A stretch of DNA of 64,000 bases from Micropruina glycogenica (lineage in GTDB: Bacteria > Actinomycetota > Actinomycetes > Propionibacteriales > Propionibacteriaceae). The stretch is from assembly GCF_900289045.1 (NCBI RefSeq), contig NZ_LT985188.1, positions 2,852,001-2,916,000 on the forward strand, written 5' to 3'. Below the pieces are notes generated by a model. It was not told the origin of the DNA, made no database searches, and was given only the letters and a program-made list of their open reading frames with translations. Position numbers and translations under genes: made by a program. Each line of letters starts with the position of its first letter. Position 1 is the first letter of the stretch. Positions 41,760 through 50,768 of this stretch are shown here, in pieces.

Positions 41760-43298
41760 TCACTGCGCCAAGCGTTCGAGGGCTGCCATCGCCGCGTTCT
41801 GGCCGGCGATGCCCGACACTCCCCCGCCCCGTCGAGCACCCGCACCGCAGAGCAGCACCCGGTCGTGATCGGTCGCCACGCCCCAGCGCCGCGCCGGGGT
41901 GTCGAGGGGCTCGTCCTCGGCCCACGGCCACGACAGCGGGCCGTGAAAGATGTTGCCGCCGGGCATGGCCAGCGCCTGCTCGATGTCGCGGGTGGTCTTC
42001 ACCTCGACGCAGGGGCGTCCGTCGCCGTCGGTGGCCAGCACCGATTCGATCGGCTCGGCCAGCACCGAGTCGAGGCTGGCGAGCGCGGCTGATTGCAGGG
42101 CGTCCCGCAGTGCGTCGTTGCCGAACGCGTCGACCAGCCGGTCAGGCACCTGCAGGCCGAACAGGGTGAGCGTCTGATAGCCGTTCCGCTGCAGGTCGGC
42201 GCCCAGAATCGACGGGTCGGCCAGCGAGTGGCAGTAGATCTCGGCGGGCAGTGGGTCGGGCACCCGGCCGTCCAAGGCTGCGGCGTGGGCGGCGGCCAGC
42301 TCGGTGAGCGTCTCGTGAATGTGAAAGGTGCCGCCGAACGCCGCGTCGGGCCGGACGCCCTGCTGCCGCAGCCGGGGCAGCCGGCGCAGCAACAGGTTCA
42401 CCTTCACCTGGGCACCCTCGGCGCGCACCGTCAACGTCTCGCCCAACAGCCGGGCGAGCACGTCGGGCGCCACCCCGGCCAGCACCAGGTCGGCGGTGAC
42501 CCGGTGTTGCTCGCCGCCGTGCAGGTACTCGACGGCGCCATCGGGATCGATCGCCGTCACCTCGGCCCCCGTGACCAACTTCGCACCGGCGGCCCGCGCG
42601 GCCCGCTCCATGCCCCCGGACACCACGCCCATGCCGCCGATCGGCACGTCCCAGTCGCCGGTGCCGCCGCCGATCACGTGGTAGAGCAAGCAGCGGTTGC
42701 CGTCGATGGCCTCGTGCAGGTCGGTGAACGTGCCGATCAGGGCGTCGGTGGCGATCACGCCGCGCACCAGGTCATCGGCCACAGCAGCCTCGATCGCCTC
42801 GCCGATCGGACGCTCCACGAACGGGCTCCATTCGGCCCCGAGTAGCGATTTCGCCTGGTCACGCGTGGGTAGCGGACCGGTCATGGTGTCGAACAGCGGC
42901 GCGGCGAAGGCGCTGATGCGCCGGTAGAAGTCGGCGAACCGGGCCGCGTCGCCGGCGGCGCCCACCGAGGCGAACGAGCCGCGGGTCGCGGCCTCGTCGC
43001 CGTTGTCGATCAGCAGGCCGCGGTCGGTGCCGGGCACCGGGGTGTACGACGAGTACCGCCGGCGCACCAGGGACACGTCGAGCCCGAGGTCGTCGGCGAT
43101 CGAGCGCGGCAGCAGGCTGACCAGGTACGCATAGCGCGAGAGCCGGGCGTCGAGGCCGGTGAAGGCGGTGGCAGAGATCGCCGCGCCGCCCACATTGTCG
43201 AGCCGTTCGAGCACGGTGACCTCGACCCCGGCTCGGGCCAGGTAGGCGGCTGCGGTGAGGGCGTTGTGCCCGCCGCCCACGATCACGACGCTGGTCAC
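41760..43298 (-). CDS. FAD-dependent oxidoreductase, phytoene-desaturase-like (PYROXD2-type)
   Basis: The 512-residue protein has the FAD dinucleotide fold at its very start: VVIVGGGHNALTAAAYLARAGVEVTVLERLDNVGGAA. The C-terminal CrtI-like block is LLCGAGARRGGGVSGIAGQNAA. GGMGVVSGGMERAARAAGAKLVTGAEVTAI is the family's middle signature. No carotenoid genes adjoin it, so the reaction is unknown; PYROXD2-like proteins are widespread single genes. GTG 43298 has AAAGGCGAG upstream. Confidence 0.88.
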   Translation of the reverse strand: MTSVVIVGGGHNALTAAAYLARAGVEVTVLERLDNVGGAAISATAFTGLDARLSRYAYLVSLLPRSIADDLGLDVSLVRRRYSSYTPVPGTDRGLLIDNGDEAATRGSFASVGAAGDAARFADFYRRISAFAAPLFDTMTGPLPTRDQAKSLLGAEWSPFVERPIGEAIEAAVADDLVRGVIATDALIGTFTDLHEAIDGNRCLLYHVIGGGTGDWDVPIGGMGVVSGGMERAARAAGAKLVTGAEVTAIDPDGAVEYLHGGEQHRVTADLVLAGVAPDVLARLLGETLTVRAEGAQVKVNLLLRRLPRLRQQGVRPDAAFGGTFHIHETLTELAAAHAAALDGRVPDPLPAEIYCHSLADPSILGADLQRNGYQTLTLFGLQVPDRLVDAFGNDALRDALQSAALASLDSVLAEPIESVLATDGDGRPCVEVKTTRDIEQALAMPGGNIFHGPLSWPWAEDEPLDTPARRWGVATDHDRVLLCGAGARRGGGVSGIAGQNAAMAALERLAQ

Positions 43299-43299
43299 A

Positions 43300-44082
43300 T
43301 CACTCGCCTTTCGCCGGCTCTGCAGTATGCGCAGGATCGTGGCCCGATGTTGGGTCACGATCGTGCCCACTATTCAACGGCCGAGTCTCGACACGCTCGA
43401 CCGGCGGATCGGTCTCGACACGCTCGACCGGCGGTTCGGTCTCGACAGGTTCGACCAGCGGTTGTGCCCACTTGGGTGGGGTGCCGTAGCGCTGCGGCCT
43501 GATCAGCAGCCCGGCGGCCGAATCGGCGATCAGGTCGGCGAGCCGTTTCTCTCGCGTGGCTTCGGTTTTCGCGCTGGTCACCCAGTTGACGCAGACCCGC
43601 CGGTACGACGCGGTGGCCCTGTCGTAGAAGAACGCGGCCGCCGCCGGGTCGGCCCGCAGCCGGGCGGCGTAGGCCTCGGGCAGGTCGGTGGGCATGGTTT
43701 CGTAGCTGTAGCCCGGGTCGTCCTTGCGCCGCCGCTCATAGGCCGCCAGGCCGGCGGGCTGCATGCGTCCGTCGGTGATCAGCTGTTCGACCAGGCCGAT
43801 GTTCACCCTGCTCCAGTTGCTGGCCGGCTTGCGCGGAGTCCACCGCTGGCGCACCGTGTCGCCGTCCAAGCGGTGCATGATCGAGTCGATCCAGCCCCAG
43901 CACAGCGCGACGGGTACGGCTTCGTCCCAGGTCAGGCCCTGGTGGGCCACGTGCTTCTTGAACAGGCCCGCCCACAGCTCGGTCTCGCTGGCGTGGTGTT
44001 CGGCCAGCCAGGCGTCGAACGCGTCGGGGCCGCTGAAGAATCGCGCCGGAGCGTCGCCGGTGCCGCCGATCCAGGTCGCCAT
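43300..44082 (-). CDS. YdeI/OmpD-associated family protein with a repeat-derived C-terminus
   Basis: The 260-residue protein has the YdeI-type core: PDAFDAWLAEHHASETELWAGLFKK, LTWDEAVPVALCWGWIDS and DTVRQRWTPRKPASNWSRVN, with an Arg-rich RRVCVNWVTSAKTEATREKRL segment. The last ~55 residues are low in complexity. They include three copies of a PPVERVETD-type nine-residue repeat, encoded by family A DNA repeats at about 43376-43465. The core family has been linked to envelope stress or bacteriocin resistance, but the function here is unknown. The stop lies one base before the oxidoreductase start. Confidence 0.85.
   Translation of the reverse strand: MATWIGGTGDAPARFFSGPDAFDAWLAEHHASETELWAGLFKKHVAHQGLTWDEAVPVALCWGWIDSIMHRLDGDTVRQRWTPRKPASNWSRVNIGLVEQLITDGRMQPAGLAAYERRRKDDPGYSYETMPTDLPEAYAARLRADPAAAAFFYDRATASYRRVCVNWVTSAKTEATREKRLADLIADSAAGLLIRPQRYGTPPKWAQPLVEPVETEPPVERVETDPPVERVETRPLNSGHDRDPTSGHDPAHTAEPAKGE
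43376..43465. repeat. Translated family A tandem repeat
   Basis: Three units of about 27 bases, based on GTCTCGACACGCTCGACCGG, sit head to tail inside the YdeI-like gene. Each 27-base period equals nine codons, so the frame is kept. The third unit has diverged to GTCTCGACAGGTTCGACCAG. Confidence 0.85.
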
Positions 44083-44099
44083 GGGGCCATCATGGCAGC

Positions 44100-44705
44100 A
44101 TGATCCGCGCCGTCGTCTTCGACCTGGGCCAGGTGCTGGCCTCGCCCCCCGACATTCACTCCCACCCCGCCGGGCTGCTCGGCGTGGCCACCGACGACTT
44201 CGCCGCCGGGTACTGGACCGGACGCCAGGCCTATGACGAGGGCGGCTCGGACGCCGACTACTGGGGGCCGCTGCTGAGCGGCCTGGGCCTCGCCCCAGAC
44301 GCCGAATCAGTCGCGCTGCTGGCCGGCACCGACGCCACGATCTGGACGCGGATTCGTCCCGAAGCCGAGCGACTGCTCGCCGACGTGGCCGCAACAGGCC
44401 TGGTCACGGGCCTGTTGTCGAACGCCCCGGTGGCGCTGGGGGCGGCGATCGAGGCCGCGCCCTGGCGGCGGCATCTCGACCGGGTGTACGTGTCGGCGCT
44501 GATCGGGTCGGCCAAACCGAAGCGGGCGATCTACGACCACGCGGCCGCCGATCTGGGGGTGCCGCCGGCCGCGATCGCGTTCGTCGACGACCGTCCCGAG
44601 AACGTCGAGGGTGCCCTCGCCGCGGGCTGGACGGCGCATCTCTGGCAGGACGACGCCGACACCCGGGCCTGGCTGACCGAGTTGGGTGTGCTGGCCGAGC
44701 GGTAG
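44100..44705 (+). CDS. HAD-superfamily hydrolase, subfamily IA
   Basis: The 201-residue protein has motif I AVVFDLGQVL (the second acidic residue of the DxD pattern is glycine, as in some IA members), motif II LLSNAP, a lysine in SAKPKRAIYDHAA and motif IV FVDDRPENVEGA. A small helical cap sits after motif I. Such enzymes dephosphorylate small phosphorylated metabolites. It is divergent from the YdeI-like gene with only 17 bases between starts, so their promoters overlap genes or the messages are nearly leaderless. Confidence 0.88.
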   Translation: MIRAVVFDLGQVLASPPDIHSHPAGLLGVATDDFAAGYWTGRQAYDEGGSDADYWGPLLSGLGLAPDAESVALLAGTDATIWTRIRPEAERLLADVAATGLVTGLLSNAPVALGAAIEAAPWRRHLDRVYVSALIGSAKPKRAIYDHAAADLGVPPAAIAFVDDRPENVEGALAAGWTAHLWQDDADTRAWLTELGVLAER

Positions 44706-44813
44706 ACCGCAGGATTCACTCAGCCGGCACTCAGGAAGGTCTTGCGTGTTGCTCGCGCGACGGCAAAGAATGCTCAAATCCAGCGTGGGATGAATCGGGG
44801 AAAGTGAACCACC

Positions 44814-46817
44814 ATGAAACGTCGGGCAGGCATCGGCATAGCCACGGCCATCGCGCTCACCACCATCGCGCCCACGGCGGCGCTCGCGCAGCCGGGCGGG
44901 GGCCGGGTACCGATGGCGGTGTGCGACACCACCACGCCGCTCACGGTGCTGACCTTCAACGACTTTCACGGACGGCTGGCGAACTCGAGCCCCAACACGG
45001 CGGCCTGGGTGGGCACCATCGAAGAGCAGCGGGCGGCGGCCGGTGAAGACAACACGCTGCTGGTGTCGGCCGGCGACAGTGTGGGCGCCACGTTGTTCGC
45101 GTCGTTCGCCCAGAACGACGAGCCCACCATCGAGCTGCTGAACGTGCTGGACGTCACCGCCTCGTCGGTCGGCAACCACGAGTTCGACCAGGGCTGGCCC
45201 GACCTGCGCGACCGCATTGATCCGGGGGTGAACTTCCCGTATCTGGTCGCCAACGTGATCGACAACACCACGGGCAATACGATCCTGCCCGCCTACGACG
45301 TGGTCGAGAAGAACGGCCTGCGCATCGGCATCGTCGGCGGGGTCACCCAAGACCTGGCCAGCCTGGTGTCGCCGTCCGGCCTGACCGGCATCACGGTGAA
45401 ACCCCTGGTGCCGGCGGTGAACAGCGTGATCGCCGACCTGAAAGACGGCAACACCGCCAACGGCGAGGCCGACGTGATCATCGTCACCGTGCACGAGGGC
45501 GCGCCCGTCGGCACCCAGACGATGGCCCAGAACGTGGCGGCGTCCCCGGCCTTCGCCGACATCGTGAACAACCTCGACCCGCGGGCGCAGGTCGTGATCA
45601 ACGGCCACACCCACCAGGCCTACGCCTACGACGCGCCGGACGGCACCCCCACCCGTCCGTTGTTGTCGGCGGGCAGCTACGCCTCGAACGTGGGCCGGGT
45701 GTCTTTGAAACTGGACGCGACCACGGGCGCCACCTGCGACCACACCAGCACGGTGCTGCCGGTGACCACCACCCCCGTCGCCGACCTGGTGGCGAAGTAC
45801 CCGCGGGTGGCCGAGGCCAAGGCGATCGTCGACGACGCCATCGCCAAGTCGAACGAGATCGGCAAGCAGGTGATCGGCACCGCGACCGCGCCGATCACCC
45901 GCGGGCTGACCGGCGCGTTCGGCAGCAGCGGCGACGACCGGGCCCGCGAGTCGACGATGTCGAACATGGTGGCCCAGATGTTCCACGACGTGATGGGCAA
46001 GGGCGACAAGTTCTTCATCGGCATGCAGAACCCGGGCGGCACCCGCAACGACTTCGACGAGGGCCCGATCACCTACTCAGAGGCGGCGGCGATCCTGCCG
46101 TTCGCGAACGAGTTGATGACCACCAAGCTGACCGGCGCGCAGGTCAAGACGGTGCTCGAGCAGCAGTGGCAGCGTGACGACAAGGGCAACATTCCGAGCC
46201 GGCCGTACCTGCAGCTGGGGCTGAGCAGCAACGTCACCTACACCTATGACGCCGCGCTGCCCGAGGGGTCGCGCATCACGTCGATCACCGTGGGCGGCAA
46301 GCCGATCAATCCGACGAAGCTGTACACCATCGGGTCGGGCTCGTTCTTGATCTCGGGCGGCGACAACTTCCGCGAGGTGGCCAAGGGCAAGGACGCGCTC
46401 GACGCCGGCCGCGCCGATCTCGAGGCCTGGGTGGGCTGGATCAAAGACAAGGGCACCCTGACGCCGTCGTTCAAGAAGCAGGCCGTGTCGGTGCACAGCA
46501 CGCCCACCACGCTGAAGCTGAAGAAGAAGACCACGTTCAGCGTGGGTGTACCGCAAGACGCGGTCGCGCTCGACACCCTCGACTTCAAGTCGTACGGCAT
46601 CGCCAACGACAACGTGATCGCGTGGCTCGAGGTCAACCAGCGCACCTGGTGGGGCATGGGCATCACGCCGGTGGGTTACGGCGACGTGGCCGGCGGTCAG
46701 GCGTCGGTGACCGTGAAGGTGCCGGGCTGGGTGAAGCCGCAGAAGGCGACGCTGGTGCTGAAGGCGTACGACTCGGGCACCACCGTGCGCATTCCGGTGA
46801 CGATCAAGAAGAAGTAG
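44814..46817 (+). CDS. Secreted bifunctional metallophosphatase/5'-nucleotidase (UshA-like)
   Basis: The 667-residue protein starts with a Sec signal ending TAALAQ. The N-terminal calcineurin-like domain has the metal ligands LTFNDFHGRL, SAGDSVGATLF, SVGNHEFDQGW, VTVHEG and INGHTHQAY. The C-terminal 5'-nucleotidase domain has GMQNPGGTRND and LPFANELMTTKLTGAQ plus SGSFLISGGDNF. About 110 extra residues at the end form a further Ig-like or linker domain. It hydrolyses extracellular nucleotides or UDP-sugars. A strong hairpin follows 24 bases after the stop. Confidence 0.94.
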   Translation: MKRRAGIGIATAIALTTIAPTAALAQPGGGRVPMAVCDTTTPLTVLTFNDFHGRLANSSPNTAAWVGTIEEQRAAAGEDNTLLVSAGDSVGATLFASFAQNDEPTIELLNVLDVTASSVGNHEFDQGWPDLRDRIDPGVNFPYLVANVIDNTTGNTILPAYDVVEKNGLRIGIVGGVTQDLASLVSPSGLTGITVKPLVPAVNSVIADLKDGNTANGEADVIIVTVHEGAPVGTQTMAQNVAASPAFADIVNNLDPRAQVVINGHTHQAYAYDAPDGTPTRPLLSAGSYASNVGRVSLKLDATTGATCDHTSTVLPVTTTPVADLVAKYPRVAEAKAIVDDAIAKSNEIGKQVIGTATAPITRGLTGAFGSSGDDRARESTMSNMVAQMFHDVMGKGDKFFIGMQNPGGTRNDFDEGPITYSEAAAILPFANELMTTKLTGAQVKTVLEQQWQRDDKGNIPSRPYLQLGLSSNVTYTYDAALPEGSRITSITVGGKPINPTKLYTIGSGSFLISGGDNFREVAKGKDALDAGRADLEAWVGWIKDKGTLTPSFKKQAVSVHSTPTTLKLKKKTTFSVGVPQDAVALDTLDFKSYGIANDNVIAWLEVNQRTWWGMGITPVGYGDVAGGQASVTVKVPGWVKPQKATLVLKAYDSGTTVRIPVTIKKK

Positions 46818-46841
46818 GGCCGCTGCCGGTCGAGCGCATCC

Positions 46842-46876
46842 TGGCGCGAGTTGGGGACGGTTCCCAACTCGCGCCA
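46842..46876. terminator. Strong hairpin after the nucleotidase gene (family C)
   Basis: TGGCGCGAGTTGGG and CCCAACTCGCGCCA form a perfect 14-bp stem with a GACGGTT loop. It lies 24 bases after the UshA-like stop. No T-tract follows, so it would act as a message-stabilising or Rho-type barrier rather than as a classical intrinsic terminator. Confidence 0.6.
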
Positions 46877-46879
46877 GCG

Positions 46880-47089
46880 TCCGTTTGGCGTGAGTTGGGG
46901 ACGGTTCCGATTACCCACCACAGCACGTCCCTGGTGGGTATTGGGGACGGTTCCCATTACCCACCAGGCTTCGCCCTGAAGACTGGTACGAGCAGGACGT
47001 CATTGGACGGCTGAGCGATGTTGCGTCGCCGTCCCTCGCGGTCGAGTTCGAATGAACGGGAATCGGAACCGTCCCCATTACCCACCAGG
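46880..47089. repeat. Family C hairpin cluster
   Basis: Three further family C units follow the first hairpin. At about 46885-46922 the left arm GGCGTGAGTTGG is joined to a right arm GATTACCCACCA. At 46930-46968 a full hairpin has arms CCTGGTGGGTATTGGG and CCCATTACCCACCAGG around GACGGTT. At about 47053-47090 the complement core GGAACCGTCCCC is flanked by CCATTACCCACCAGG on only one side. The first and last are chimeric. Confidence 0.8.
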
Positions 47090-48253
47090 TCACTTCTTGG
47101 TGGGTTTGGCCGACGGGGCGACCGCTGAGGGCGTCGGGTTCGGCCCGCAGAGCTTCGCCGCGGGCTCCATACCCGAGGTGAACACGATGGGGGGCACCAT
47201 GATCGCCTGGCACGCCTCGGCGGTGAGCGTGCGCGAGTCGCCGAGGCCGGTGATGCCGTTGCCCTCGCAGGCCGCGTAGCGAACGCGGACGTCCTGCGCG
47301 GTCGAACCCTGCCAGAGCCGCGCGATCACCTCGGTCTCGCCGGTCACGGCACCCTCAACCGCGCAGGACGACCCGTCCGGACCGCTGCCCGCCGGTGCCC
47401 TCGTGAGGGCGTCCACCACAGTGGCGGCCCGCTCCCCCGTCAACACTGTCGACGCCAGCAACGGGTGGTCGACACCGCGCTCGTACTGGCACAGCGACAC
47501 CCGGTCGGGCGAGGAGACCTGCGCCGACTGCAGCGGTGCGGCAGCGGCCACGCAGCCGTTCGGGTCGACCTCTGCGATCGGACGCACCGACGCCACGATC
47601 TCGTCGGCCACCTCTTGCTCGTTGTCGGGGTGCACCACCTCGAGCCGATAGCCGTTCAGTTCGGTCGAGGCGACACTCCAACCCGAGGGCAGATCCCAGC
47701 CGCGGTCTGCAGCCCCCGCGGCCCGCACGCTCACGAACATCGGCAGCCGGTCGAGCGGAATCGCCCGCGGGCACAGAATGGACGGCACGGCCCGGGTCTC
47801 GCCGGCCAGGTCGACGATCGCGCCGTAGGCCGTTCGACCCTCGCCCACGCACCAGGCCGTGTCGGGCGCGTAGCCGTACCCCCACGTGGTCGGCACCTGG
47901 TAGCTGAGCACCCGATACGACTCCCAGCGCCACCCCGAGGCGGCCGCCGACCCGATGCTGGGGCCGTCCGCCTGACTGGACGCCACGGGCGCCTGCTCGC
48001 CCGAACCGTCCGCCGGCACGGCCCGAAACGGCCCGCCGCCGGCCTGGCTGAGCACCAGCGGCACCGCCAGTGCGACCAGCGCGACCACGGCGGCGGCCGG
48101 CACCCAGCGGGTCCACCTGCTTCGGGACGGCGCAGCGCTCACGTCGACCTGCAAGGGCCGGAAGATGGGCGCCTCGGCGTGGGTGTGCAGGGTGTCGCGC
48201 AGTGCCCGCTCGGCGCGGCCGTCCGGGCTGTCGGCGGGGTCGTGGTCAGTCAT
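47090..48253 (-). CDS. Anti-sigma-like anchored protein, partner of the ECF sigma factor
   Basis: The 387-residue protein has a ~46-residue acidic cytoplasmic N-terminus, one membrane helix (WVPAAAVVALVALAVPLVLSQ) and a long outside domain with eight cysteines. Its start overlaps the sigma factor stop by eight bases, so it is coupled and may hold the sigma factor. A canonical zinc anti-sigma motif is absent, and the N-terminus is short, so anti-sigma function is an inference from context. It could instead be a secreted effector of the regulon. Confidence 0.78.
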   Translation of the reverse strand: MTDHDPADSPDGRAERALRDTLHTHAEAPIFRPLQVDVSAAPSRSRWTRWVPAAAVVALVALAVPLVLSQAGGGPFRAVPADGSGEQAPVASSQADGPSIGSAAASGWRWESYRVLSYQVPTTWGYGYAPDTAWCVGEGRTAYGAIVDLAGETRAVPSILCPRAIPLDRLPMFVSVRAAGAADRGWDLPSGWSVASTELNGYRLEVVHPDNEQEVADEIVASVRPIAEVDPNGCVAAAAPLQSAQVSSPDRVSLCQYERGVDHPLLASTVLTGERAATVVDALTRAPAGSGPDGSSCAVEGAVTGETEVIARLWQGSTAQDVRVRYAACEGNGITGLGDSRTLTAEACQAIMVPPIVFTSGMEPAAKLCGPNPTPSAVAPSAKPTKK

Positions 48254-48755
48254 CGGAACCTTCGATCAACGTGGAGCGCAGCCTGGTCAGCGCGCGGTGG
48301 ACGTGCGAGCGGGCGGTCGCTTCGGGGCAGCCGAGAATGCCCGCGATGGCCGAAAAGTCGAGGTCGTCGTAGAAGCGCAGCACCACCGCGGCCCGCTGCA
48401 GGGGCGGCAGCGTCTCGCACAGGTTCCAGGCCACCTCGGAGTCGGTCACCGACCCGGCGTGGTCAGGCGCTATGTCGCCGAGGTCGGCGACGTCGGTGGG
48501 GTGCTCCCGGCCGCTGCGCCGCCATTTGCTGATGCCCGCGTTGACGATGCTTCGCTTGACGTAGGCGTCGGGGTTGCCCTTGGCCACCACGGACGCCCAC
48601 CGCGGGTACAGGCCGAGCAGCGCGTCCTGAACCAGGTCGCGGGCGTCTTCGACGTCTCGGCAGATCAGGTACGCGAACCGTTGCAGGGCGACCGACCGCG
48701 TGGCGACGTAGTCTTCGAACCTCGCGGCCACCGGCGCCTCCTGAACGAGCGTCAT
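48246..48755 (-). CDS. SigE-family ECF RNA polymerase sigma factor
   Basis: The 169-residue protein has sigma region 2 (FEDYVATRSVALQRFAYLICRDVEDARDLVQDALLGLYPRWA) and region 4 (LPPLQRAAVVLRFYDDLDFSAIAGILGCPEATARSHVHRALTRL). It directs RNA polymerase to stress or envelope genes. ATG 48755 follows GAGGGG. The next gene overlaps it and encodes a membrane-anchored protein, the usual anti-sigma arrangement. Confidence 0.92.
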   Translation of the reverse strand: MTLVQEAPVAARFEDYVATRSVALQRFAYLICRDVEDARDLVQDALLGLYPRWASVVAKGNPDAYVKRSIVNAGISKWRRSGREHPTDVADLGDIAPDHAGSVTDSEVAWNLCETLPPLQRAAVVLRFYDDLDFSAIAGILGCPEATARSHVHRALTRLRSTLIEGSDD

Positions 48756-48825
48756 ACCCCTCACACGCGAAGGGACGCCCCGCCGTTGCAAGTATCACCG
48801 CAGCCCCCTGCGAAAGGACGAAACG

Positions 48826-49479
48826 ATGCTGCTGGCCGAAGCCGTGCTGCTGCTGACCACCGACGACGCCACCGGCAAGAGATCCGGACGCTACCCCGAC
48901 CTGCTGGTGGGCGGTGCCCTGCTCGCCGACCTGATGCTGGCCGGGCTGGTGCGGGTGTCAGAGGTCGGTGAACAGGTCAGGGCCAACCGGGCCGTGACCG
49001 TGCCGGACGCGCCCTGGCCCACCGACCCGATGCTCGTGGACGCCCTCACCATCGCCGCCGACAAGCAGCACTGGACCCCGCAGACCCTGGTGAGCAAGCT
49101 CGGTCACCAGCGGGTCAACCAGGTGTTCGAGCGGCTGGCCACGGCAGAGATCCTCAGCCGCCAGGAGCACCGGGTGCTCGGTCTGATTCCCACCACGCGC
49201 TGGATCACCATCGACCCCGAACCCGAGCGACAGCTGCGCGCCCGGCTCGATCAGGTGGTGCTGTTCGGCGGCGAGTCCGACCCTGAGGTCGCGGCGCTGG
49301 GCGGTCTACTGATGGCCGTGCGACTGCTGGTGCCGGTGGTCGACCAGGGCCGCCGGGTGGACGCCCGGGCGGTCAAGCAGCGCGGCAAGGAACTGCTGCA
49401 GCAGTACTGGCCCGCGGTTGCGCTGCAGAGGGCGGTGCAGTCGCGGGAGGCGGCGAACGCGGCAGCAGCGTCGGGCTGA
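48826..49479 (+). CDS. GPP34 (GOLPH3-like) family protein
   Basis: The 217-residue protein has the GPP34 opening LLAEAVLLLTTDDATGKRSG, then a helical middle and a C-terminal LLQQYWPAVALQRAV. In eukaryotes the family binds phosphatidylinositol 4-phosphate at the Golgi. Actinomycete members are of unknown role, possibly membrane-lipid associated. It is divergent from the sigma factor gene, so it may belong to the same regulon. The close start at 48826 follows GAAAGGACG. Confidence 0.88.
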   Translation: MLLAEAVLLLTTDDATGKRSGRYPDLLVGGALLADLMLAGLVRVSEVGEQVRANRAVTVPDAPWPTDPMLVDALTIAADKQHWTPQTLVSKLGHQRVNQVFERLATAEILSRQEHRVLGLIPTTRWITIDPEPERQLRARLDQVVLFGGESDPEVAALGGLLMAVRLLVPVVDQGRRVDARAVKQRGKELLQQYWPAVALQRAVQSREAANAAAASG

Positions 49480-49483
49480 TCGA

Positions 49484-49710
49484 CCGCTGGTCGAGCCTGT
49501 CGAGACCTCGGTTGCGCTTGCGGCCGCTGCGCTCGCTGAGAACACCGTCATCCCGGGCTAGACCCCTGATCTCACACGCAACCCCAGCGCTCGGGATGAC
49601 GGTGGACCCGTTGGTCGACAAAGACGTCGTCATCCCGGGCTTGACCCGGGATCTCACACGCAACCGTTCGTCGAAACGACTGGAGATCCCGGCGTTCGCC
49701 GGGATGACGC
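49484..49710. repeat. Family A unit and a family B cluster
   Basis: GGTCGAGCCTGTCGAGACCT (about 49491) is family A. Family B units follow: CGTCATCCCGGGCTAGACCC (about 49548, degenerate), CGTCATCCCGGGCTTGACCC then GGGATCTC (about 49626), and an inverted GGAGATCCCGGCGTTCGCCG then GGATGACG (about 49682). They separate the convergent GPP34 and argF genes. Confidence 0.75.
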
Positions 49711-49715
49711 TGGGG

Positions 49716-50708
49716 TCAGCCGGCCAGCGTGGCCACCAGGATCGCCTTGATCGTGTGCAGCCGATTCTCGGCCTGCTCGAACACCAGGGACGCCGGCGAC
49801 TCGAACACCTCTTCGGTGACCTCGAACACCTCTTTGCCGGTCTCGGCCAGAATCTGCTGCGACACCGTGGTGTCGAGGTCGTGGTAGCTGGGCAGACAGT
49901 GCATGAACTTCACGTCGGGGTTCTCGGTGCGTTCGAGCAGCTCCGTGGTCACCCGGTACGGCGTCAGCAGGTCGATGCGCTCGGCCCACACCTGTTTCGG
50001 CTCGCCCATCGACACCCAGATGTCGGTGTGCACGAAGTCCACGGCGCGCACCGCCGAGACGTCCTCGGTGATGGTGACCCGGGCTCCGGTGCCGGCCCCG
50101 ATGCGGCGGGCGACGGCCACCAGGTCGGGGTCGGGCTGCAGGGCCGCGGGGGCGACGATGCGGACGTCCATGCCCATCATCGCGCCGGCGATCAGCAGCG
50201 AACGGCCCTGGTTGAACCGGGCGTCGCCCACGTAGGCGAAGCTGATGTCGCGATCGTCCAGCCCGGACGACTCGCGCATGGTGAACATGTCGCACAGGCT
50301 CTGGGTGGGGTGCCATTCGTCGGTGAGGCCGTTCCACACCGGCACCGAGCTGTGCGCGGCGAGGGTCTCGACGATGCTCTGCCGCGAGCCGCGGTACTGA
50401 ATGCCGTCGTAGAACCGCGACAGCACCCGGGCGGTGTCGGCGATCGACTCCTTGTGTCCCATGTGCGCGCCGGTCTCGTCGAAGTAGCTGACGTTCGCGC
50501 CCTGGTGGTAGGCGGCCACCTCGAACGACGACCGGGTGCGCGTCGACGGCTTCTCGAAGATCAACGCGAGCGTCAGGCCGTCCAGTCGCTTGTGCTCGGC
50601 ACGGTCGCGCCGGGCCTGCTTCAGCTGCGCACTCAGGCCGAGCAGGTGCTTCCACTCGGCGGTGGTGTAGTCGAGTTCTTTGAGGAAATGGCGATTGCGC
50701 AGGTTCAC
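49716..50708 (-). CDS. argF: Ornithine carbamoyltransferase
   Basis: The 330-residue enzyme makes citrulline from ornithine and carbamoyl phosphate. It has the carbamoyl-phosphate loop FEKPSTRTRSSFEVA, HKESIADTARVLSRF, HPTQSLCDMFTM and the ornithine loop MHCLPSYHD. GTG 50708 gives the standard length; the longer upstream frame only overlaps the holin-like gene. Other arginine genes are absent, so anabolic (argF) or catabolic (arcB) use cannot be told apart; the sequence is of the longer, ArcB/ArgF class. Confidence 0.94.
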   Translation of the reverse strand: MNLRNRHFLKELDYTTAEWKHLLGLSAQLKQARRDRAEHKRLDGLTLALIFEKPSTRTRSSFEVAAYHQGANVSYFDETGAHMGHKESIADTARVLSRFYDGIQYRGSRQSIVETLAAHSSVPVWNGLTDEWHPTQSLCDMFTMRESSGLDDRDISFAYVGDARFNQGRSLLIAGAMMGMDVRIVAPAALQPDPDLVAVARRIGAGTGARVTITEDVSAVRAVDFVHTDIWVSMGEPKQVWAERIDLLTPYRVTTELLERTENPDVKFMHCLPSYHDLDTTVSQQILAETGKEVFEVTEEVFESPASLVFEQAENRLHTIKAILVATLAG

Positions 50709-50768
50709 CAGGGGCCCATCTGTCGGTCGATCATTTGTTGGCAGAAGTCTGGCATGCACACTTGCGGC

